Positions 4,353-5,483 of a stretch of DNA of 5,483 bases are shown one piece after another. Each line of letters starts with the position of its first letter. The stretch's first letter is position 1. A program made the translations under genes and the position numbers. Source of the DNA: Bacillota bacterium (GTDB lineage: Bacteria; Bacillota; UBA994); the NCBI GenBank assembly GCA_018725535.1, contig QLUS01000104.1, positions 1 to 5,483 on the forward strand. Reading direction: 5' to 3'. The notes below the pieces were generated by a model, which was not told where the DNA came from, did not search any database, and saw only the letters and a list, made by a program, of their open reading frames with translations.

Positions 4353-5483
4353 ATGAGCAATGTAGTCGAAAAGTTTTTGCGCTATGTCCGGGTAGACACC
4401 GCCTCGGACGCCAATTCGCCCTCACAGCCGAGCACTTATCGGCAGGTGGAGTTTGGCACCGAATTAGCCAAGGAGATGCGGGAGATGGGGCTCGCGGACG
4501 CGCATATCGACGAGCACGGCTACATCTATGCTACGCTGCCGGGGAATGTAGCGGGGGTGCCAGTGATTGGGCTTATTGCCCACATGGATGTCGTGGCTGA
4601 TGTGCCCTCAGCTGAGGTAAAACCACACATAGTTAAGAACTATGACGGTGGGGACATCGTGCTCCATGCCGAGAGAGGCCTCATCATGTCGCCTGTGGAC
4701 TACCCCGAGCTCGTAAATTACCGGGGACAAGACATTATTGCCACAGACGGCACTACGCTGCTTGGCGCAGACAACAAAGCTGGCATTGCGGAGATTTTGG
4801 CGGCGGTGGAGTATCTGCTCGCGTATCCTGAGATTAAACGCGGGACTCTGCGCATTGCCTTTACTCCGGACGAAGAAATTGCGCGGGGCACGGCCAAATT
4901 CGACGTCACTAAATTTGGCGCGGACTTTGCTTATACGCTTGATGGCGGTGCGGTAGGCGGAATTGAGTTCGAGACTTTTAATGCGGCTTCGGCTAAGGTA
5001 ACGGTTAAGGGGCGCAATATCCACCCCGGTGCCTCAAAGAATAAAATGCGTAATGCGGTACTTATGGCTATGGAGTTTAACGCCATGCTGCCCCCGGCAG
5101 AGCGGCCCGTGCACACTGAAAACTACGAGGGGTTCTATCACCTGAACGAGGTGCGTGGCACCCCCGAGCAGGCCGAGCTTAAGTATATTGTGCGCGACCA
5201 CTCCCGCCCCATTTTCGAGGCGCGCAAGGCACGGCTTACGGCAATTGGGGAGTACCTTAACGGGGTGTACGGCGCAAAGAGCTTTACGGTTGACCTCGCC
5301 GACTCCTACTACAATATGGAGGAAAAGCTTCGCGAGCATATGCATATTGTTGATCTCGCCAAATCTGCGATGCGGGAGCTCGGCATCGAGCCGGTCAATA
5401 CGCCGGTATGGGGCGGCACAGATGGTGCACGGCTGTCGTTTATGGGCTTGCCTTGCCCAAACATATTTACTGGCGGGCACAAT
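4353..5483 (+). CDS. pepT: Peptidase T (tripeptide aminopeptidase), 377 codons, 3' end outside window
   Basis: This is an M20-family dizinc aminopeptidase that removes the N-terminal residue from tripeptides in the cytoplasm. Seen: VRVDTASD at 12-19, a residue pattern typical of PepT starts; AHMDV with His77 and Asp79; the GADNKAG loop with metal-bridging Asp140; TPDEEI with Glu174 (general base) and Glu175; LDGG with Asp197; NIHPG with His224; GGTDGARLSFMGLPCPN at 354-370; and TGGHN with His376. These match the metal and active-site set known for Salmonella PepT (H78, D80, D140, E173, E174, D196, H223, H379) nearly residue for residue. The frame is open to the right edge and about 30 residues of the usual 408 or so are missing. 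An AGGAGG precedes the ATG. The gene diverges from the phzF-like gene. No defects are seen in the visible part. Confidence 0.95.
   Translation, partial: MSNVVEKFLRYVRVDTASDANSPSQPSTYRQVEFGTELAKEMREMGLADAHIDEHGYIYATLPGNVAGVPVIGLIAHMDVVADVPSAEVKPHIVKNYDGGDIVLHAERGLIMSPVDYPELVNYRGQDIIATDGTTLLGADNKAGIAEILAAVEYLLAYPEIKRGTLRIAFTPDEEIARGTAKFDVTKFGADFAYTLDGGAVGGIEFETFNAASAKVTVKGRNIHPGASKNKMRNAVLMAMEFNAMLPPAERPVHTENYEGFYHLNEVRGTPEQAELKYIVRDHSRPIFEARKARLTAIGEYLNGVYGAKSFTVDLADSYYNMEEKLREHMHIVDLAKSAMRELGIEPVNTPVWGGTDGARLSFMGLPCPNIFTGGHN

Noticed and set aside
5034..5480. 148-aa minus-strand open frame opposite pepT
   Set aside because: pepT on the other strand carries all the expected metal ligands through this region, so this is an antisense shadow. 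The same holds for the frames at 4608-5024 and 4718-4909.

Overview
The window looks like chromosomal DNA of a Firmicute (Bacillota), probably a clostridial or Peptococcaceae-like lineage. The grounds are strong AGGAGG-type ribosome binding sites, a sigma-A style promoter with a perfect TATAAT, the gene families present, and short GGGACGGTTCYTTTTG intergenic repeats of a kind I associate with clostridial genomes. By eye the GC content is a little above one half. Organism identity is inference.

Layout. Bases 1-117 (minus) hold the first 39 codons of a probable SAM-dependent methyltransferase. Its ATG overlaps by four bases the stop of a 486-aa amidase-signature hydrolase (114-1574, minus), so the two form an operon running off the left edge. 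An intergenic region (1575-1811) separates this pair from rightward-facing rocD. It contains repeat copy 1 and a good promoter carrying inverted repeats. rocD (ornithine aminotransferase, 1812-3013, plus) is complete in content but broken by a -1 frame change at CCCAAAA (2792-2798). The frame-0 product is a 338-aa protein without its C-terminal domain; rejoined, the protein is 400 aa, the normal family length.

Bases 3014-3377 carry no intact gene. They hold a C-terminal scrap that resembles a RhuM-family protein (minus), two more repeat copies in opposite orientation (3178-3218 and 3340-3373), and between them a long imperfect hairpin with an imperfect 16-bp tandem repeat. I read this as a small decayed accessory or repeat-insertion site. 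Next comes a PhzF-family isomerase/epimerase (3378-4262, minus, GTG start). It diverges across a 90-bp gap from pepT (tripeptidase T, 4353 to the right edge, plus), which is cut about 30 codons before its expected end.

Functionally, pepT releases amino acids from tripeptides, rocD would feed ornithine to glutamate semialdehyde, and the amidase hydrolyses an unidentified amide. This suggests peptide and amino-acid use, but the genes form at least three transcription units and no shared pathway is proven. I found no convincing new multigene system. The points most worth a second look are the in-frame slippery heptamer in rocD and the shared architecture of the three repeats.
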